From an uncultured Burkholderiales bacterium (GTDB lineage Bacteria > Pseudomonadota > Gammaproteobacteria > Burkholderiales > Burkholderiaceae_C): a stretch of 32,465 bases of DNA. Under the pieces are notes generated by a model. It was given only the letters and a program-made list of their open reading frames with translations. It was not told the origin of the DNA and did no database searches. Position numbers and translations under genes: made by a program. Below are positions 15,038 to 23,554 of this stretch, piece after piece. The DNA lies in contig CAIZIT010000004.1 in NCBI GenBank assembly GCA_903933115.1, forward strand, positions 1 through 32,465. The letters run 5' to 3'. How positions within the stretch are numbered: the stretch's first letter is position 1; every line of letters starts with the position of its first letter.

Positions 15038-17224
15038 TTGGATTGCGTTAGAATGTATGAAGAATTTCAAATTGATCATACCGAATTCATCATCATGACA
15101 TCTTGCGAGCCTTTCTTTTGCGACGTCAAGCGCCCTGTGGCCTTGGCGATCTGGCTTTGGAGTGGTTTATCGCTGGCTCAAAACGCGGGTGAGCCCACCC
15201 CCAGCATCAAGCTGGCCCAAGCTCAACTCCAAGACATTGAGATCCTTGGCCACTATGACAACTCCCTTGGGAGTTCAGAGTCGGCATCAAAGGGCGTGAT
15301 CAGCGCCGAGGTGATTGTGAGCCGAGCCTTGCTGAGACCGGGTGAAATCCTTGAATACATCCCCGGCATGGTCGTGACACAGCACTCAGGGGACGGCAAA
15401 GCCAATCAGTACTTTCTCAGAGGCATGAACCTTGACCACGGGACGGATTTCGCCACATTTTTAAACGGCATGCCCATCAACATGCCCAGCCATGCCCACG
15501 GGCAAGGCTATACGGATTTGAACTTTCTGATCCCCGAGTTGATCAACCAAGTGGAGTACAAGAAGGGGCCCTATTACGCTGAAACGGGAGATTTCTCCTC
15601 TGCGGGCTCCGCCCAGATTGCCTACCGCACTCAACTCAAAGACCCTTTTGCTCAGTTCACCTTGGGCGCCAATGGCTACCAGCGAGCCGTAGGCGCCAAC
15701 TCCACCACACTCCATGAAGACTTGAATTTCTTGAGTGCCTTGGAACGCATGAACAACAATGGCCCTTGGACCACGCCAGAGGGGTTGAGAAAAACCAATG
15801 CCCTTATGTCACTCAGTCAAGGCTCCAAGAGCAATGGTTGGTCTTCCTCGGTCTCGGCCTATCAAGCACATTGGAACTCCACCGACCAAATTCCCACACG
15901 CCTCTTGGAGCAGGGCCAATACCAAGGTCAGTCCTTTGGTTTATTCGATGCCATTGACAGCAGTGATGGTGCAAAAACCAACCGCTACAGCCTCTTTGGG
16001 CAGTGGCAACAATTGGACCGAGAGCACATCGACAAGGTCAATTGGTACGCCAGCTATTCGGACTTGAGCATCTACTCCAATTTCACCTACTTCACCGATC
16101 CCGTGACCCGCCCCTATGGTGACCAAATTGAACAATTCGAAAAGAGAAACCTCTTTGGCGGAGGCGCCAGCAGGAGTTGGCTCTCGGAGGACGATGGCGG
16201 CCAAAGTGTGATCAACACTTTGGGCGTTCAAGTCAGACAAGACGACATCCGCTTAGGCCTGAACAACACGGCCAAGCGAGTGGTGATGCAAAATGTTCGC
16301 GACGATCAGGTGAGACAAATTCAACTGGGTCTTTTTGCAGAAAACGAAATGAACTGGAAAGAATGGCTCAAAACGATTGCCGGCGTTCGTTACGACCAAC
16401 TCCAAGTACAAGTCAACAGTTTTTTATTGCCTGAGAACTCCGGCAGCAATCAAAGTGGCAAGATCTCCCCCAAGTTCTCTTTGGTTTTGGGTCCTTGGCA
16501 AAAAACAGAATTTTTCTTCAACCACGGGCAAGGCTTTCACAGCAACGATGCAAGAGGCGTGGTTGCCAAGCTCGACCCTTTGAGCCGTGAGCCCATCAGT
16601 TCCGTTCCCGGCATGACCTCCTCCCTGGGCCAAGAGGTGGGGCTTAAAACACAGCTCGTCCAAAACCTGCAGTCCACTTTGGCCGTTTGGAGACTCAAGT
16701 TTGACTCTGAACTTTTTTACAGTGGCGACCAAGGCACCACCGTCGCAGGTCGACCCAGTGAGAGAAAAGGCGTTGAGATGGCGCACCACTGGAGCCCCAA
16801 CGAGCACTGGTTGCTGGATGCGACCTTTGCGTGGACCAAAGCCCGATACTCGGACAACGATCCCGCAGGCAACTTCATCCCCAATGCGGTGGACAAAGTG
16901 GTGAATTTCACCGCAGCAGCAAGACGCTTAGGAGACTGGTCGGGCTCCATAGGTGTGCGCTACATTGGGCCTGCAGCGCTCATTGAGAACAACACCGTGC
17001 AATCGAGCCCCAGTGTCACCACCAATTTGAGAATCGCAAAAAAAATCGATTCCAAAATCGACCTCACCCTGGATGTGTTGAATTTGATGAACCGCAAAAA
17101 CAACGACATCGCTTACTTCTACAACTCACGCCTGAGCTCGGAGCCCTTGTCGGGGGTGGATGATCTTCATATCCATCCCAGTGAGATGAGGACTTTGCGC
17201 CTCACCACCAAAATTAAATTTTAG
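15038..17224 (+). CDS. TonB-dependent outer-membrane receptor
   Basis: The longest frame (TTG 15038) has 728 residues, but the signal peptide (hydrophobic PVALAIWLWSGLSLAQ) suggests ATG 15095 as the likely start, giving 709 residues. The plug domain (about residues 80-200) shows EILEYIPGMVVTQHSGDGKANQYFLRGMNLDHGTDFATFLNGMPIN and a SHAHGQGYTDLNFLIPE segment characteristic of one receptor subgroup. The rest is a 22-strand-type barrel ending LRLTTKIKF with terminal Phe. It would import a scarce ligand across the outer membrane with TonB/ExbBD energy. The ligand is unknown, and no siderophore, haem or cobalamin genes flank it. It stands alone between murI and a bactofilin gene. Confidence 0.93.
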   Translation: MDCVRMYEEFQIDHTEFIIMTSCEPFFCDVKRPVALAIWLWSGLSLAQNAGEPTPSIKLAQAQLQDIEILGHYDNSLGSSESASKGVISAEVIVSRALLRPGEILEYIPGMVVTQHSGDGKANQYFLRGMNLDHGTDFATFLNGMPINMPSHAHGQGYTDLNFLIPELINQVEYKKGPYYAETGDFSSAGSAQIAYRTQLKDPFAQFTLGANGYQRAVGANSTTLHEDLNFLSALERMNNNGPWTTPEGLRKTNALMSLSQGSKSNGWSSSVSAYQAHWNSTDQIPTRLLEQGQYQGQSFGLFDAIDSSDGAKTNRYSLFGQWQQLDREHIDKVNWYASYSDLSIYSNFTYFTDPVTRPYGDQIEQFEKRNLFGGGASRSWLSEDDGGQSVINTLGVQVRQDDIRLGLNNTAKRVVMQNVRDDQVRQIQLGLFAENEMNWKEWLKTIAGVRYDQLQVQVNSFLLPENSGSNQSGKISPKFSLVLGPWQKTEFFFNHGQGFHSNDARGVVAKLDPLSREPISSVPGMTSSLGQEVGLKTQLVQNLQSTLAVWRLKFDSELFYSGDQGTTVAGRPSERKGVEMAHHWSPNEHWLLDATFAWTKARYSDNDPAGNFIPNAVDKVVNFTAAARRLGDWSGSIGVRYIGPAALIENNTVQSSPSVTTNLRIAKKIDSKIDLTLDVLNLMNRKNNDIAYFYNSRLSSEPLSGVDDLHIHPSEMRTLRLTTKIKF

Positions 17225-17241
17225 AGCTCAGCGCTTGCACA

Positions 17242-17265
17242 CTTTGAAGCTCTCAAGCTTCAAAG
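17242..17265 (+). terminator. Possible terminator hairpin after the TonB-dependent receptor
   Basis: CTTTGAAGCT and AGCTTCAAAG are perfect 10-bp arms around CTCA, 18 bp after the receptor stop codon. No T-run follows, so this may be a transcript-end stabiliser or part of a factor-dependent terminator. Confidence 0.45.
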
Positions 17266-17478
17266 CTTCGCGCCTTACCTCTTAACCCTGGTTGCCCCTC
17301 CACGCCATGTCTCACCATGGGGACGCCAGACATGGTCCCCAAGTCTTGACACGGTGTATGCTGGCAGGATCTTGAGGGCTGCAGCAACAGAAATGGGGGG
17401 AAATGAGCTTTCCTCACCAAATACTTGAATTTAAAGCCTTTTATAGATCATTTTTGATAAATAATTGTGTCCGAAATG

Positions 17479-17506
17479 TTGATTTATAGATTGAATAACC
17501 TAAAAT
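17479..17506 (+). promoter_or_regulatory. Predicted sigma-70 promoter of the bactofilin gene
   Basis: TTGATT (17479-17484) and TAAAAT (17501-17506) are separated by 16 bp in an AT-rich stretch about 100 bp before the bactofilin ATG. They match the -35 and -10 consensus at 4/6 and 5/6. Confidence 0.45.
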
Positions 17507-17605
17507 TTAAAACCACAGCGTGAGCTTGGGATCCCAGGAGCTGATCGACTCGTTCCAAGGATCCGTGACTGAGCCTTTCCCCTTTCAACCAACTAGGAAA
17601 TTCCC

Positions 17606-17998
17606 ATGGCCACTTATCCCATCGTTCAAGACAAAGTCAACACCAATCCCATCAACCCGATGGGCGAGTCCAGAATGGGTGAAAAAACCACCAACATCCA
17701 TATTGGTGAAGGCGTGGTGATCAAGGGCTCCATCACACTGCCCGGGCATGCAACGGTCAATGGATCTGTGGACGGAGAGCTCAGAGCTGGCAGTCTTGAA
17801 ATCGGTCAAACGGGCGAAGTCATTGGCAAAGTATTTGCCAACCGCATCAGTGTGTCAGGCATCTTGAACGATGAAATTCACTGCAAAGAACACTTCCACA
17901 TCAGCTCCACGGGTCGAGTCACCGGCAATTTGGAATACTCAGAAATTGAGATTGACAGAGGCGGGAAATTCATTGGTGACATGAAAGAGATCAAATAA
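17606..17998 (+). CDS. Bactofilin (polymer-forming cytoskeletal protein)
   Basis: This 130-residue protein has a short disordered N-terminus, then from about residue 30 a right-handed beta-helix pattern: IHIGEGVVIKGSITLPGHATVNGSVDGEL, SLEIGQTGEVIGKV, ISVSGILNDEIHCKEHF, ISSTGRVTGNLEYSEIEIDRGGKFIGDM. This is the bactofilin domain (DUF583). Bactofilins assemble without nucleotide into membrane-linked filaments that place cell-wall, motility or chromosome-related machinery. It has a good ribosome site (AGGAA, 7 nt), its own predicted promoter and a strong terminator, so it is probably monocistronic. No M23 peptidase partner is adjacent. Confidence 0.92.
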   Translation: MATYPIVQDKVNTNPINPMGESRMGEKTTNIHIGEGVVIKGSITLPGHATVNGSVDGELRAGSLEIGQTGEVIGKVFANRISVSGILNDEIHCKEHFHISSTGRVTGNLEYSEIEIDRGGKFIGDMKEIK

Positions 17999-18092
17999 CC
18001 CACAGCAACTCTCGCCTTTGGGCCTTCGAGCTCAAGCTCTGAAGAACGTATCTTGGAGCCCTTCGGGCTTTGAACCGGCCCCATCAAACACG

Positions 18093-18133
18093 AAAACGCT
18101 GAACAAGGTCTTCACTTGTTCAGCGTTTTTTTT
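18093..18133 (+). terminator. Strong rho-independent terminator
   Basis: AAAACGCTGAACAAG (18093-18107) and CTTGTTCAGCGTTTT (18115-18129) form a perfect stem around GTCTTCA, continuing into a T8 run (18126-18133). The A-run at the left foot makes it plausible on the minus strand too. It ends the bactofilin transcript. Confidence 0.92.
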
Positions 18134-18256
18134 ATGCATCCATCCCCTCGCCTCGCCTCGAACCCTTAAAATTAGAACAGAAGCAAACCATCTTCATTGT
18201 TCATCGAGACCACCCTTTTGGATGAACAACCTCTTAGGCCATGAAAAGGTGACGAC

Positions 18257-18607
18257 ATGTTCAATAAACTGCAAAGCAGCACCATCCAAACCCCTCTCTT
18301 GTTGAGCCTCTTTGCTTGGGTGGCCCTCATGGGTGCTCCGTCCCATGCGGACAGTTATGATTTCCCCAAGGTCAAGTACAAGGATTTACCCAACACCTTG
18401 CAATCGGCCTACAAAAATGAAAAGCCCAATTTGGGAGAGATTGGCCGCTGTGCTGTGAATTTTGAAGACATGAAAGACGAGAGCAAAATGGTGTTCACCT
18501 GCTCCATTTACGTCAAAATGTCTGCTGTTGCAGAGAGAAAAGCCATGGAGCGCTGCGAGCAAATGAGTGGCGCGAAGAAATCAGGCTGCAAAATCGTTCA
18601 AGAGTAA
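18257..18607 (+). CDS. Small secreted protein with four cysteines, unknown family
   Basis: This 116-residue protein has a clear signal peptide (hydrophobic residues 13-28, cleavage probably after SHA at residue 31). The mature 85 residues start DSYDFPKVKYKDLPNTLQSAYKNEKP and contain exactly four Cys (65, 82, 100, 111), suggesting two disulfides in a compact periplasmic domain. I do not recognise the family. An AAGGTGACGAC site precedes ATG 18257. It is convergent with trhO 40 bp away and separated from the bactofilin gene by a strong terminator, so it is expressed on its own. Confidence 0.75.
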   Translation: MFNKLQSSTIQTPLLLSLFAWVALMGAPSHADSYDFPKVKYKDLPNTLQSAYKNEKPNLGEIGRCAVNFEDMKDESKMVFTCSIYVKMSAVAERKAMERCEQMSGAKKSGCKIVQE

Positions 18608-18648
18608 GCCATACCAAAAATTGAAGTGCGCCAGCGGAACTGAAGGGC

Positions 18649-19599
18649 TCATTTGGCGGGCGTGAACTTCTTCATTCCAAAATGCACCTCACCCCTGGCC
18701 TTGGCCAGTTTGGTTTGTTTGTGGCGCTCCCGCGCCCTTGCTTTTTGATCTTCTGTGGTGCGATCAAAGCAACGCGGGCAACTCACGCCAAACTCAAACT
18801 TTGGAGATTCTTTGGCTCCCTCTTGCAAAGGATCTCGGCAGCATCGGCACAACTCGTGTTGGCCTGCAATCAAACCATGTCCCACCGAGACGCGTTCATC
18901 AAAGACGAAACATTCTCCACGCCAGAGACTTTTCTCTTGGGGTATGCGCTCAAGGTACTTCAAGATTCCCCCCTCAAGATGATAAACCTCCTCAAATCCA
19001 TTCGCTTTCATCAAAGCCGTGGACTTCTCGCACCGAATACCGCCCGTACAAAACATGGCGACCTTGGGTTTTCGTCCGCCCTCGCCCTTTAATGCCACTT
19101 GTTCATCGAGCCAATGGGGCAGGTCAGAGAATTTCTTCACATGGGGGTCTATTGCACCTTCAAAGGTGCCCAACTCCACCTCATAATCGTTTCGGGTATC
19201 GATCACAACCACGTCAGGGTCTTGAATCAATTCGTTCCACTGCTCTGCGGGCACATAGGTGCCAGCCCCATGAATGGGACTGATGTCAGGAATTCCAATG
19301 GTCACGATCTCCTTTTTCAGACGCACTTTCATGCGATAAAAAGGTTGCTTTTCAGACCAAGAGACCTTGTACTCAAGATCCATGAGCTCGGGCATGGCTT
19401 TCAGATAATTCAAAATGCTCATGACCGCAGTTTGAGATCCAGCGATCGTGCTGTTGATGCCCTCTTGGGCCAAAATGATCAACCCCTTGACATGGTGATA
19501 CTCACAAAGGGCCAGAAGTTTCTCTTTGCGATCGGCGTAGTCAGGCAAGTCCACGAACTTGTAAAAGGCCGCGGTCATAAAGGGAAGGTTACTGTTCAT
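18649..19599 (-). CDS. trhO: tRNA uridine(34) hydroxylase / rhodanese-like protein
   Basis: This 316-residue protein of the YceA/TrhO family has an N-terminal acylphosphatase-like domain (about residues 5-95, with LAQEGINSTIAGS and FYRMKVRLKKEIV), then a rhodanese domain (about 120-220) with VVIDTRNDYEVELGTFEGAI and the active-site loop MFCTGGIRCEKS (Cys184, Cys190). The C-terminus has a Cys-rich HELCRCC...CPRCFDR segment. TrhO performs O2-dependent hydroxylation of U34 in certain tRNAs. Length and motifs are normal. It is a single-gene unit, and the next upstream gene on the same strand ends 50 bp away. Confidence 0.94.
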   Translation of the reverse strand: MNSNLPFMTAAFYKFVDLPDYADRKEKLLALCEYHHVKGLIILAQEGINSTIAGSQTAVMSILNYLKAMPELMDLEYKVSWSEKQPFYRMKVRLKKEIVTIGIPDISPIHGAGTYVPAEQWNELIQDPDVVVIDTRNDYEVELGTFEGAIDPHVKKFSDLPHWLDEQVALKGEGGRKPKVAMFCTGGIRCEKSTALMKANGFEEVYHLEGGILKYLERIPQEKSLWRGECFVFDERVSVGHGLIAGQHELCRCCRDPLQEGAKESPKFEFGVSCPRCFDRTTEDQKARARERHKQTKLAKARGEVHFGMKKFTPAK

Positions 19600-19649
19600 T
19601 TTTTACACATCATATTCAAACAAGCCCTGAGGCTGAGGCTCCTTATGGC

Positions 19650-20624
19650 TCAATTCATGCTGAGTCCCGCACTTTTGACCAAACCCTTCCACATCGCCAA
19701 CTCTTTTCGCAAAGTTTGCTGAAATTCTTGAGGACTGCCCACTTGAATGAAGGCCCCCTCGCTGGCAAAACGCTCTTTGATCAACTCTTTGTTGGCAACA
19801 TCGTTGATGGCCGCGTTCAATTTATCCACAATCAACTTTGGGGTGTTGACTGGCGCCAAAATGCCCCACCAAGTGCTCACATCAAGATCCTTGACCCCAG
19901 ACTCCTCCGAGGAGGGCGTACCCGGAAAGAGTCCCATTCGTTTGTTGCCTGCGATGGCCAAAAGGTCGACGCTGTTTTGTTTGATAAAGGGCAAGATGGT
20001 GGGCACGGTCGAGAAAAACACTTGCGTTCGACCTGCGATCAAATCGATGGTGGCAGGGCCACTGCCCTTGTAGGGAATGTGCGCCATCGACACACCTGTC
20101 TTGGCCTTGAAGAGCTCGCCCGATAAATGGTTGATGCTTCCGTTGCCGGCCGAGCAAAAATTAAGACTTTGTGGATTTTTTTTGGCATAAGCCAACAAGT
20201 CTTGCAGTGATTTGAGGCCTAGCTTTTTGGTGCTCACGATCAATATGGGCCCCTTGCCAATCAGCGCCACAGGAGCGAAGTCCTTGTCCGCATCAAAAGG
20301 CAAGCCCTCTTCGAGGGAGGAGTTGGTGACAAAAGTGGAGGTCGCAAAAAGCAGCGTGTAACCGTCACCAGATGCTTTTGCCACAAAATTGGCACCAATG
20401 GCACCGCCTCCACCGCCCTTGTTTTCCACAATCACGGGCTGCTCGAGTCTCTCGGACAAGAGCTTTGCAACGTCTCGTGCAATGCTGTCGGTACCGCCCC
20501 CTGGCACAAAGGGGACGATCATCGTGATGGGTTTTGATGGGAAATGCTGAGCAAAGGTGAGCATCCCACTGAGCAGCAGCCCCCCAAAGAGGCAAGCTTT
20601 GATCAACCCGAGCATTGTTTTCAT
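19650..20624 (-). CDS. Bug family periplasmic binding protein
   Basis: From ATG 20624 the protein has 324 residues with a signal peptide (LGLIKACLFGGLLLSGMLTFAQ). The mature part has FPSKPITMIVPFVPGGGTDSIARDV, VENKGGGGGAIGANFVAKASGDGYTLLFA, LPFDADKDFAPVALIGKGP and IPYKGSGPATIDLIAGRTQVFF, the standard Bug pattern for a carboxylate-binding receptor. The frame is open to a TTG at 20669, but the signal peptide supports 20624. It has no transporter genes beside it and is an orphan receptor. The upstream intergenic region carries a perfect FNR-type box 128 bp before the start. Confidence 0.93.
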   Translation of the reverse strand: MKTMLGLIKACLFGGLLLSGMLTFAQHFPSKPITMIVPFVPGGGTDSIARDVAKLLSERLEQPVIVENKGGGGGAIGANFVAKASGDGYTLLFATSTFVTNSSLEEGLPFDADKDFAPVALIGKGPILIVSTKKLGLKSLQDLLAYAKKNPQSLNFCSAGNGSINHLSGELFKAKTGVSMAHIPYKGSGPATIDLIAGRTQVFFSTVPTILPFIKQNSVDLLAIAGNKRMGLFPGTPSSEESGVKDLDVSTWWGILAPVNTPKLIVDKLNAAINDVANKELIKERFASEGAFIQVGSPQEFQQTLRKELAMWKGLVKSAGLSMN

Positions 20625-20968
20625 TTTTAGGCCCTGAACAGCAAAATTCCCCATGGGAGGGATCTCCAAGATTTGATTTTTTGATCAGCCCGAGAGTTTA
20701 CTGCACGTTCGAGCTCAGAGAGAGGTTTTCACACCTTAAGCTCTTAAAAATTTGATGTAAATCAATGACTTAAAGAAATTCGAACATGATCATCGCAAAC
20801 CACTCATTTGGCCAGGACCTGGGAGTTTAGGTTTTGAACACGGGGTGAACACGACTCGATCGCTCGATAAGGCTCATGTAACAGATGTAACCTCTGCAGC
20901 AATGTGCTTCAGTCTTTAAGCTTCAAGACGATTCTCAATGACAAGACCGAAAACATCAGGAGCAAGAC
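20625..20968. other. 344-bp divergent intergenic region
   Basis: This region lies between a minus-strand Bug gene and a plus-strand small gene. No gene is evident. It holds the perfect TTGAT-N4-ATCAA site at 20752-20765, and a TGTAAC direct repeat near 20878-20892. Promoters for both genes must lie here. Confidence 0.6.
20752..20765. promoter_or_regulatory. FNR/Anr-type binding site
   Basis: TTGATGTAAATCAA is a perfect match to the FNR/Anr consensus TTGAT-N4-ATCAA. For the plus-strand gene a class II position would place a start site near 20800, where CATGAT (20785-20790) could be the -10. It could also act on the Bug gene in the other direction. Confidence 0.55.
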
Positions 20969-21310
20969 GTGTCAACCCTAGGCCTCAATTCCATCAAAGA
21001 ATTCTCATCGAGTGACTCGATGAGTGGCCATGCCACGAACATCAAAAAGGCAGAAGAAAAAGCGGTTGAAGAGACGCAAAAGGTCAAGGCTCCCGTCAAA
21101 AGCCAGCCTGAGAAGACGCTCACCGATAAGGACTTTGACACCTCCTTGACTTATACCCTCTCAGGAGCAGGCGGCGCCATCAGCGTGAAGATGAAAAATG
21201 ACACCACAGGCGACGTGATTCGCGAGTTCACCATCAAGGCTGCTGACTTGCCCGCCACCAAGAAGTTGAACTTCTCCATCAAAGGCACTCAAATCGATCT
21301 GAAGTCTTGA
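20969..21310 (+). CDS. Small protein, possibly FlaG-like, unknown function
   Basis: This 113-residue protein starts at GTG 20969 with AGGAG six nt upstream. Residues 25-50 are Lys/Glu-rich and probably disordered (KKAEEKAVEETQKVKAP). The rest is beta-rich: LTYTLSGAGGAISVKMKNDTTGDVIREFTIKAADL. The phrase VKMKNDTTGDVIREF resembles the core of FlaG-type flagellar proteins (VKVVDKETGEVIRQIP), but the similarity is short and no flagellar genes are near, so the assignment is weak. No signal peptide is present. An FNR-type box lies about 200 bp upstream. Confidence 0.65.
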   Translation: MSTLGLNSIKEFSSSDSMSGHATNIKKAEEKAVEETQKVKAPVKSQPEKTLTDKDFDTSLTYTLSGAGGAISVKMKNDTTGDVIREFTIKAADLPATKKLNFSIKGTQIDLKS

Positions 21311-21559
21311 TCTATGGAGCAAAAGCCTCTTTAGAAAAGCTTTGTGTCGTGAATGCTGGATTCCGAAAACATTGGAAGATGGCTCGATGGCTTCATGGCT
21401 TCATGGCCCCCATCCAAAACTCAACAAGATCCTACAAGATGCACCCGCGTCCCTTGGCATCCTCCAGAAATCTGCAAAACCCTCCAACGCCCTTGGGCAC
21501 CACCCCCTCATGGGGATCAACTCCAAAGATCACGGATCAACTGAGCTTCAGCGAAACAA

Positions 21560-22408
21560 TCACTTCAAGGCAGGATAGAGGTCCTTGGCCGTGTTGGACA
21601 GGATGTTCTCAAGATCTTTGGCGTTTAAAAAGCCCAAGGCTTCTTGAGTCTCTTGGACCATTTCCAACAATGTACCGTCGGATGCGGGGAAGTTAGAACC
21701 CCAAGCGATGCGGTGTGAGCCAAAAGCATTGACCACTCGGCCCAAAAAAGACTCTGGCGTTGCCAAACCCTTTTTACACTCCCGAACCGTGATGATGGAC
21801 AACTTCAAATAGATATTCGGGTGGTTGGCCAAGCTGAACAGGGGTGCGCTATCGGTGTAGGGTTCGCCATGCGAGATGGGCACACTCATCAAATGATCGA
21901 TGATGATTTTGATTTTTGGAAACTTCTCCATCAAGGTTTGAAGCATGCCCAAACCTTGAGGCAACATTTGAACGCAAAAAGGAATGTTCAAGTCTTGTGC
22001 AGCTTGCCAGGCCGGGAAAGTTCTGGGGTCATCCAAGGTGTTCGCTTGCGTGGGCATGGTGCTGCCAGCTGTGAACACCCGCACTCCCGTTAAGCCACGC
22101 TCGACCCAGTAGCGCATGCGCTCTGGTGCATCCTTGGCCATCAAGTCAATGGAGAAGACACCGGTAAAGCGCTCGGGTCTTGCTTGCACCGCATCGGCCA
22201 CGTAGGAGTTGTCAAATCCATAGCAAGTCGACGCTTGAACAATGGCCGCTTTTGCCACCTGGGCCTCATCCATGGCATCTATCAATTGCTGCCATGAAGT
22301 GGGTCTGTTCTTGGACCAAATGGAGGGCACCCCGTTCAAAGGGTTTCGTGGATAGGCCACCTCGTCACTGGAGATGATATGGGGATGAATGTCGACGATC
22401 GAGGTCAT
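21560..22408 (-). CDS. Amidohydrolase family 2 (TIM-barrel metal hydrolase/decarboxylase)
   Basis: This 282-residue protein starts TSIVDIHPHII with the HxH metal pair (His8, His10), has the strand KIKIIIDHLMS with His172, and ends with RIAWGSNFPASDG followed by LGFLNAKDLENILSNTAKDLY. This is the Amidohydrolase_2 (PF04909) layout, used by lactonases and decarboxylases of aromatic degradation. The usual GSD(F/Y)P motif with the metal/catalytic Asp is GSN here (Asn239), a variation that may indicate a changed active site. It is the last gene of a minus-strand run and lies 69 bp after a Bug receptor gene. Substrate unknown. Confidence 0.82.
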   Translation of the reverse strand: MTSIVDIHPHIISSDEVAYPRNPLNGVPSIWSKNRPTSWQQLIDAMDEAQVAKAAIVQASTCYGFDNSYVADAVQARPERFTGVFSIDLMAKDAPERMRYWVERGLTGVRVFTAGSTMPTQANTLDDPRTFPAWQAAQDLNIPFCVQMLPQGLGMLQTLMEKFPKIKIIIDHLMSVPISHGEPYTDSAPLFSLANHPNIYLKLSIITVRECKKGLATPESFLGRVVNAFGSHRIAWGSNFPASDGTLLEMVQETQEALGFLNAKDLENILSNTAKDLYPALK

Positions 22409-22477
22409 TGGCGTGTGGTTTTGATGAGAGAGAGAAAAAAAGGGATCAATGGCAGCTTTGCACGAACTGCTTTTGAA

Positions 22478-23437
22478 TTACTGCTTTTCGATTTTTGCAT
22501 TATCGATGATCAAGCCCCATTTTTTGATGTCTGCGTTGATCCAATCCTGCATCTCCTCTGGGGTACTGGGCCTGGGCGTCACGCCCAGCTCGAGCATTCT
22601 GGCTTTGACCGAGGGGGCATCAAGCGCCAATTGAATGGACTTGTTGAGCCGCTGCACAACCAGTGGGGGCGTTTTGGCTGGAACAGAAATGCCGTTCCAA
22701 GAGGTCGCCTCGTAATTGGGCAAGCCACTCTCGGAGATGGTGGGAATTTGAGGCAGGCCTTGAAAACGCTTGGCCGATCCAATGGCAATCACCTTGATGG
22801 TGTTGCTCTTGATGTTGCCCATCATGGGCGTGAAATTTTCAAAACCCAATTGAATCTCACCGGACATGACGTTGGACAAAACATCTGCACTGGACTTGAA
22901 AGGGATGACAGTGATCTCAATGCCGCTCATGGATTTGAACAGCTCAGCCGATAAGTTCTGTGTGCTGCCCACGCTGATGGTTCCAATGTTGAGTTTTCCA
23001 GGATTGGCCTTGGCGTACTTCAACAATTCGGCAATCGTATTGAAGGGAGAATTGAGCGAAGTGACCAAAGCAATGTCATAAGTCCCAATGGAGGAGACGT
23101 GAGTGAAATCTTTGGCAATGTCATAGGGCAAAGATTTGAAGAGCGACTTGGCCAAAGCTTGCCCATTGCCAGCAATCACCATCGTGTACCCGTCGGGAGG
23201 AGCATTTTTAACGTACTCCATGCCAGGTGTGAGACCTGCACCGGGCTTGTTCTCGATGACAACGGGTTGACCAAGATCCTCACTCATCTTTTGAGCCACG
23301 AGTCTAGCCGTCACATCCCCAACGCCGCCAGCGGCATAGGGCACCACCAATTTGAGCGGTTTGTTGGGAAAAGATTGAGACCAGCTGGAGCCAAAGGCCC
23401 AGCAAAGCACTAAAGTCGCCACATGATGGAGTTTCAT
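22478..23437 (-). CDS. Bug family periplasmic binding protein
   Basis: This 319-residue protein has a signal peptide (HHVATLVLCWAFGSSWSQ) and then the Bug signature: FPNKPLKLVVPYAAGGVGDVTARLVA, VIENKPGAGLTPGMEYVKNAPPDGYTMVIAG, LPYDIAKDFTHVSSIG, LNIGTISVGSTQNLSAELFKS, and LPQIPTISESGLPNYEA. It lies between a GST gene and an amidohydrolase gene, all on the minus strand, and probably delivers the substrate of this catabolic cluster. No membrane components are seen. Ligand unknown. Confidence 0.93.
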   Translation of the reverse strand: MKLHHVATLVLCWAFGSSWSQSFPNKPLKLVVPYAAGGVGDVTARLVAQKMSEDLGQPVVIENKPGAGLTPGMEYVKNAPPDGYTMVIAGNGQALAKSLFKSLPYDIAKDFTHVSSIGTYDIALVTSLNSPFNTIAELLKYAKANPGKLNIGTISVGSTQNLSAELFKSMSGIEITVIPFKSSADVLSNVMSGEIQLGFENFTPMMGNIKSNTIKVIAIGSAKRFQGLPQIPTISESGLPNYEATSWNGISVPAKTPPLVVQRLNKSIQLALDAPSVKARMLELGVTPRPSTPEEMQDWINADIKKWGLIIDNAKIEKQ

Positions 23438-23554
23438 AATTCTTCACTGAGAACGAAATATGAAATCATGATAAGCCCCAGAGGCTCCTGATCACAGTGG
23501 GGATTACCTCTAAGACACGATCAACCGCTCCCCATCTGGAGCGCAAGCAAGGTT

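Larger units (their letters stand above)
17225..17605. other. 381-bp intergenic region before the bactofilin gene
   Basis: There is no convincing gene here. After the hairpin at 17242-17265 comes a pair of overlapping inverted repeats: CCATGTCT/AGACATGG (17305-17312 and 17328-17335) and TGGGGAC/GTCCCCA (17318-17324 and 17335-17341). Only one can form at a time. The stretch 17400-17515 is AT-rich and holds the predicted bactofilin promoter. A short frame from 17520 has no support. Confidence 0.6.

Noticed and set aside
17361..17374. Shared 14-mer CTGGCAGGATCTTG with 31815-31828
   Set aside because: A few exact 14-mer matches are expected by chance within a window of this size; flanks do not match.
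21311..21559. Short tandem repeat of ATGGCTTC-like units and overlapping plus-strand frames
   Set aside because: Only two to three imperfect short copies; the frames (up to 129 codons) have no motif and run into the amidohydrolase on the opposite strand.
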